Shown here: piece by piece, positions 6,362-8,888 of the stretch
Numbering within the stretch: the first letter of the stretch is position 1
How the letters are laid out: each line of letters begins with the position of its first letter
NCBI GenBank assembly: GCA_950060715.1
Contig: CATLVA010000042.1
Coordinates: 1 to 8,888 of the forward strand
Length of the DNA: 8,888 nucleotides
Source: an uncultured Oligoflexia bacterium
GTDB taxonomy: Bacteria > Bdellovibrionota > Bacteriovoracia > Bacteriovoracales > Bacteriovoracaceae
Reading direction: 5' to 3'
Position numbers and translations under genes: made by a program
The notes under the pieces: model-generated
The model's database searches: none
The model's input: the letters and a program-made list of their open reading frames with translations, nothing else
What the model was told of the DNA's origin: nothing

Positions 6362-6436
6362 AGAAACTCCTTTGTGAGTGTTAATGCTAGCCCTCAGGAA
6401 ATCATCCTTGGAGTCTTGGTGCGTTATAAATCCGGC

Positions 6437-6465
6437 TTGAAAGCGGTAATTTTATTGCTTAAGAT
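6437..6465 (+). promoter_or_regulatory. Predicted sigma70-like promoter of the ppiC operon
   Basis: TTGAAA (6437-6442) and TAAGAT (6460-6465) lie 17 nt apart, matching the consensus at 4-5 of 6 positions each. Transcription would start near 6472, leaving a leader of about 20 nt that contains AAGGAG (6483-6488), 5 nt before the ppiC ATG. No terminator is visible before 8357, so this promoter may drive all four downstream genes. Confidence 0.65.
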
Positions 6466-6493
6466 TAGTTTACATGAATTTTAAGGAGTAATT

Positions 6494-6769
6494 ATGACAA
6501 ATAAAGTTTCTGCACAGCATATTTTAGTCGATCAAGAATTTGAAGCCAAAGATCTTTTGAAGAAAATTAATGATGGTGCCGATTTTGGGGCACTGGCAAA
6601 GGATTTTTCAAAATGTGGATCAGCAGCTCAAGGTGGTGACTTAGGAGAATTTGGTAAAGGTATGATGGTAAAGCCGTTTGAAGAGGCTGCTTTTAATTTA
6701 GAAGTGGGACAAGTAAGTGAGCCTGTTCAAACTCAATTTGGTTATCATCTGATTAAAAGAAATGCTTAA
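6494..6769 (+). CDS. ppiC: Parvulin-type peptidyl-prolyl cis-trans isomerase (PpiC-like)
   Basis: A 91-residue single-domain parvulin; E. coli PpiC has 93. It speeds cis-trans isomerisation of peptide bonds before proline. It has no signal peptide or membrane segment, so it acts in the cytoplasm. Family features in order are AQHILV with H9, a helix containing DFGALAKDFSKC (30-41), GSAAQGGDLGEFGKGMMVKP (42-61), FEEAAF, and QFGYHLIK with H85. H9, C41 and H85 correspond to the active-site His/Cys/His set of the family. It is the first gene of a tight operon; the next gene begins 8 bp before its stop codon. The ribosome binding site is good. Confidence 0.93.
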   Translation: MTNKVSAQHILVDQEFEAKDLLKKINDGADFGALAKDFSKCGSAAQGGDLGEFGKGMMVKPFEEAAFNLEVGQVSEPVQTQFGYHLIKRNA

Positions 6770-7241
6770 GCAAAAAATTAAAGACAAACTTTTGACCAAG
6801 GCCCAGGCTGATCTGGCAGCTGCACTTGATGTTAGTGAGGCTGCCAATGATTACAAGGTAGCCGATGATATGAAGCAGGAAGGGAAATACGATACTCGCG
6901 CAATTGAGGCTGGTTACCTTGCTGGGGCTCAGGCGAAGCGAGTTGAAGAACTTAAGCTCGAAGTTCAAATGATTGAAGAACTTCCTGTTCGTGATTTTGA
7001 ATCTGGAGAAGCCGTTTCGGTAGGTGCTTTAGTAGAGCTCTCTTTTAATGAGACGAATCAGCTGTATTTTATCTCTTCAACTGCTGGTGGAACAATGTTC
7101 AATATTGATGGAAAACCGGTATTAGTGATATCAGTCTTTTCTCCTATCGGTGCTGCTGTTGTGAATTTAGAAGCAGGCGAGAGCTTTGAACTTGAAATGC
7201 CTAGTGGTAATCGAATTTATGAAGTTGTAGGAGTCAGCTAG
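6762..7241 (+). CDS. GreA/GreB-like RNA-polymerase secondary-channel protein
   Basis: A 159-residue protein built like a Gre factor. It has an N-terminal helical hairpin (about 1-75) and a C-terminal FKBP-like domain (about 78-159) ending in the Gre/Rnk signature SPIGAAVVNLEAGESFELEM (127-146), then PSGNRIYEVVGV. The hairpin tip DDMKQEGKYDTR (35-46), followed by AIEAGYLAGAQAKRVEEL, matches a lineage of short Gre relatives found in many Proteobacteria rather than classical GreA. In GreA two acids three residues apart (D41, E44) hold the catalytic Mg. Here D36 aligns with D41, but Q39 takes the second place, with E40 next to it. Transcript cleavage is therefore possible but not assured; it may instead modulate polymerase. 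Such proteins have sometimes been misnamed 3-oxoacyl-ACP synthase. The start overlaps the ppiC stop by 8 bp, with no clear Shine-Dalgarno, suggesting translational coupling. Confidence 0.82.
   Translation: MLKQKIKDKLLTKAQADLAAALDVSEAANDYKVADDMKQEGKYDTRAIEAGYLAGAQAKRVEELKLEVQMIEELPVRDFESGEAVSVGALVELSFNETNQLYFISSTAGGTMFNIDGKPVLVISVFSPIGAAVVNLEAGESFELEMPSGNRIYEVVGVS
7229..7233 (+). promoter_or_regulatory. Ribosome binding site for the TTG-started pirin gene
   Basis: AGGAG lies at the end of the Gre-like gene, 9 nt before the TTG at 7243. No in-frame ATG is available before the conserved N-terminal region, so this site supports a TTG start. Confidence 0.65.
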
Positions 7242-7242
7242 T

Positions 7243-8106
7243 TTGGGATCAAAAAAACTGATACAAATTTTAAAGTCAAATCATAAGCATTGGGTCGGAG
7301 ATGGCTTTCATGTGCATACGATGTTTCATCCTCATATGATTGAGTATCATTACACTTCACCTTTTATCATGATGGACTATGCTCCTACTCAATTTTTTCC
7401 AAGTACCTCAGCCAAAAGAGGTGTCGGAGAACATCCTCATCGTGGTTTTGAAACGGTGACATTTGCACTTAAGGGGGAAATAGAGCATAGAGATTCCTCC
7501 GGGGGGGGAGGTGTTATTGGAACTGGTGATGTTCAATGGATGAGTGCTGCCTCTGGACTGGTTCATGATGAGTTTCATTCAAGTGAGTTTGCAAAAACTG
7601 GTGGAGATTTTGAGATGGTTCAGTTGTGGGTGAATCTTCCAGCAAGTGAGAAGATGAATCCTCCAAAGTACCAAGGTATTAAGGACTCTGATTGCCCAAG
7701 AGTGAAATTAGAAAATGGAAAAGCAAAGATTTATGCTGGGGAGTTCGAAGGAGTATCAGGTCCAGGAATAAGTTATACTCCGATCAACCTGTTTGAATTC
7801 AACGTTCAAAAAGATTTTGGGCATAAATTTGAGTTAGATGAGGGAAGTAATACTTTAATTCTTTTGTTGGAAGGGGAGTTAAACCTAGGTGATAAGTCTT
7901 TCGATGATCATTCATTGGCAATTCTATCTCGTGCCGGTACTAGCTTTGAGTTGAAGGCAAAAGAAGATTCTCGTTTTATCATATTTAATGGGCAACCGAT
8001 TGATGAGCCGATTGTGGCCCATGGTCCTTTCGTCATGAATTCCAAGGAAGAAATCATTCAGGCAATTGAAGACTTTCAAAATGGAAAAATGGGAAGGTTG
8101 GTATGA
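7243..8106 (+). CDS. Pirin family protein (bicupin, YhhW-like)
   Basis: A 287-residue cytoplasmic bicupin close to the usual pirin length. The N-terminal cupin carries the metal set H64 and H66 in GEHPHRGFETVTFAL (62-76), and H108 and E110 in GLVHDEFHSS (105-114). The spacing is the same as in E. coli YhhW (H57, H59, H101, E103), so one Fe(II)-type metal is expected. DVQWMSAASG (96-105) is the family hallmark. The C-terminal cupin (about 185-270) lacks metal ligands, as is normal. Some bacterial pirins oxidise quercetin in vitro and others bind pyruvate dehydrogenase, but the true role here is unknown. It starts at TTG 1 nt after the Gre-like stop. A run of eight G (7501-7508) falls in the loop after EHRDSS and is in frame. 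The final codons overlap the next gene by 4 bp (ATGA). Confidence 0.93.
   Translation: MGSKKLIQILKSNHKHWVGDGFHVHTMFHPHMIEYHYTSPFIMMDYAPTQFFPSTSAKRGVGEHPHRGFETVTFALKGEIEHRDSSGGGGVIGTGDVQWMSAASGLVHDEFHSSEFAKTGGDFEMVQLWVNLPASEKMNPPKYQGIKDSDCPRVKLENGKAKIYAGEFEGVSGPGISYTPINLFEFNVQKDFGHKFELDEGSNTLILLLEGELNLGDKSFDDHSLAILSRAGTSFELKAKEDSRFIIFNGQPIDEPIVAHGPFVMNSKEEIIQAIEDFQNGKMGRLV
7501..7508 (+). repeat. G8 homopolymer inside the pirin gene
   Basis: Eight consecutive G in an AT-rich gene, encoding part of a four-glycine loop. With the preceding CCTCC it forms CCTCC-GGGGGG-GGAGG, a possible small hairpin. Such tracts are prone to slippage. In this copy the reading frame is intact and the loop length fits other pirins. 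Confidence 0.9.
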
Positions 8107-8357
8107 AGTTTTTAATTCTTTTAGCATTGATATCGAGCCCAATTCTTGCAAAAGACAAAAAGAAGTCTGGAAAGGCTGAAGAGAAACCTTTAACTAAAAA
8201 AGAAGTTAAAAAATTGAGAAAAAAGGCAAAGAAAGTTTGTGAGGCAAAAGAGAAGAAATGTGAAGAGGATTTTTTCAAAAAGAATTTAGGTCAGTGTAAA
8301 GAGAGGATGAAAAAATGCGAAAAAGCCTATCGCGCCAAGTATAAACTGCCCCAGTAA
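8103..8357 (+). CDS. Small lysine-rich exported protein with twin CX6C motif
   Basis: An 84-residue protein with a signal peptide, MKFLILLALISSPILA, cut after residue 16. The mature part is about 68 residues, highly charged, mostly Lys and Glu, and predicted helical. Four cysteines, C46, C53, C65 and C72, follow a symmetric pattern, CX6C-X11-CX6C, with NLG as a probable turn between two helices. This is what a disulphide-clamped helical hairpin in the periplasm would look like. It is not the CX9C or CX3C spacing of the mitochondrial hairpin families, and I do not recognise a family. The ATG overlaps the pirin stop (ATGA), with GGAAGG shortly upstream, so it is translated from the same mRNA. 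No convincing terminator follows. Function unknown. Confidence 0.7.
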   Translation: MKFLILLALISSPILAKDKKKSGKAEEKPLTKKEVKKLRKKAKKVCEAKEKKCEEDFFKKNLGQCKERMKKCEKAYRAKYKLPQ

Positions 8358-8475
8358 CGTGGGCGATATATTGTTACATCTATGGTGAACTTAAAGAATC
8401 GACCCTCATCGTAACTTCAAAGAAATCAATCACTTAATCCATTCTGTTTTAATACATTATTGCATTGAAAGGGGC
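8358..8475 (+). mobile_element. Probable left flank of an insertion sequence
   Basis: This 118-bp stretch separates the small exported protein from the transposase start and has no open frame of its own. The left terminal repeat of the insertion sequence should lie here. Its boundary cannot be placed because the right end and target duplication are outside the window. Confidence 0.4.
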
Positions 8476-8888
8476 ATGAAACGTAACTGCCCTACAAAGT
8501 CATGTCATTCAGATCGAATTATCAAAAACGGATTTTACTACCGAATAAACGATGCTCGTAAAATTCAACGCTTTAAGTGCGTAAAATGCGCTACTAAATT
8601 TAGCGCATCGACTGGAACTTTGGAATTTGGACAGAAAAAAAGAAGAGTGAATTTTTTATTGCTAAAGCTTTTTTGCTCCAAAGTCTCTCAAAGAAGAGCT
8701 GCAAAAATTGCTGGCGTCAATAAAAATACAGTAGCGCACAAATTTGATTATTGGGCGAAAAAAGCTGAACTCAAAAATCGAAAGTTCAATGAGAAATTAG
8801 CAAAAAATCCTGCCCAGCATATTCAATTTGATGACCTGATAACCAAAGAAAAAACGAAGCTTAAACCACTCTCTGTCACTGTTGCCGT
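8476..8888 (+). CDS. Insertion-sequence transposase, N-terminal part (IS1/IS1595-like zinc-ribbon type)
   Basis: An open frame of 137 codons runs off the right edge with no stop. The N-terminus has a zinc ribbon, with C5 and C10 (CPTKSC) and C35 and C38 (CVKC), including a RFKCVKCATKFSASTGT block typical of IS1 InsA and IS1595-type transposases. A helix-turn-helix, SQRRAAKIAGVNKNTVAHKF (71-90), follows for DNA binding. Then comes HIQFDDLITKEKTKLKPLSV (115-134), which looks like the first catalytic aspartate region (D119 or D120) of a DDE RNase-H-fold domain. The remaining catalytic residues lie outside the window. The exact IS family is uncertain. GGGG lies only 1 nt before the ATG, so the ribosome binding site is poorly spaced. 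The gene is intact as far as it can be read. Confidence 0.85.
   Translation, partial: MKRNCPTKSCHSDRIIKNGFYYRINDARKIQRFKCVKCATKFSASTGTLEFGQKKRRVNFLLLKLFCSKVSQRRAAKIAGVNKNTVAHKFDYWAKKAELKNRKFNEKLAKNPAQHIQFDDLITKEKTKLKPLSVTVA

Noticed and set aside
8054..8278. Minus-strand open frame rich in Phe and Ser over the lysine-rich gene
   Set aside because: It is the mirror of AAA/AAG-rich codons on the plus strand, which has a signal peptide and ordered cysteines.
8349..8366. GCCC...GGGC inverted repeat at the end of the lysine-rich gene as a terminator
   Set aside because: Only four clean base pairs and no following T run.
1..8888. Search for CRISPR arrays, tRNA/rRNA genes, toxin-antitoxin or defence modules
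   Set aside because: No regularly spaced repeats, tRNA-like cloverleaf or recognisable defence proteins were seen by eye on either strand.

Overview
This is an AT-rich, densely coded chromosomal segment from a Gram-negative bacterium. Evidence for the cell type is several Sec signal peptides, a murein transglycosylase and a periplasmic FecR-domain protein. The gene repertoire and codon style resemble the Bdellovibrionota, in particular the low-GC Bacteriovorax/Halobacteriovorax type. That assignment is my inference from gene character, not a database result.

Left part (1-2282): the start of a peptidase S51-like gene runs leftward off the window. It is divergent from a secreted FecR-domain protein. 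That gene converges on a full-length SelO pseudokinase (protein AMPylase), and the two stop codons share a TTAA.

Middle part (2311-5420): a SAM-dependent methyltransferase is followed by a periplasmic MltB-type lytic transglycosylase and a small membrane protein with a tail like the ribosomal L7/L12 C-terminal domain. A hairpin then separates these from the convergent yebC-family regulator. Divergent from yebC is a 63-residue protein resembling a stand-alone histidine-kinase dimerisation hairpin (DHp). Its predicted promoter places transcription start at or beside its ATG.

Right part (5396-8357): a secreted protein of unknown function, possibly a beta-propeller, lies on the minus strand. Divergent from it, behind a good sigma70-like promoter, is a tightly packed operon. 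It encodes a cytoplasmic parvulin, a GreA/GreB-like RNA-polymerase-binding protein, a pirin, and a tiny lysine-rich exported protein with a twin CX6C cysteine pattern.

Right edge (8476-8888): the N-terminal part of an insertion-sequence transposase (zinc ribbon, helix-turn-helix, start of a DDE domain) runs off the window.

Most genes are ordinary conserved functions. The items most worth a second look are the orphan DHp-like mini-protein with its leaderless-looking promoter, the L12-like membrane protein, the twin-CX6C peptide, and the pattern of genes without Shine-Dalgarno sequences that have a -10-like box 6-7 nt before the ATG. I see no CRISPR array, phage module, RNA gene or recognisable defence system. 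There is no gene-free stretch longer than 300 bases.
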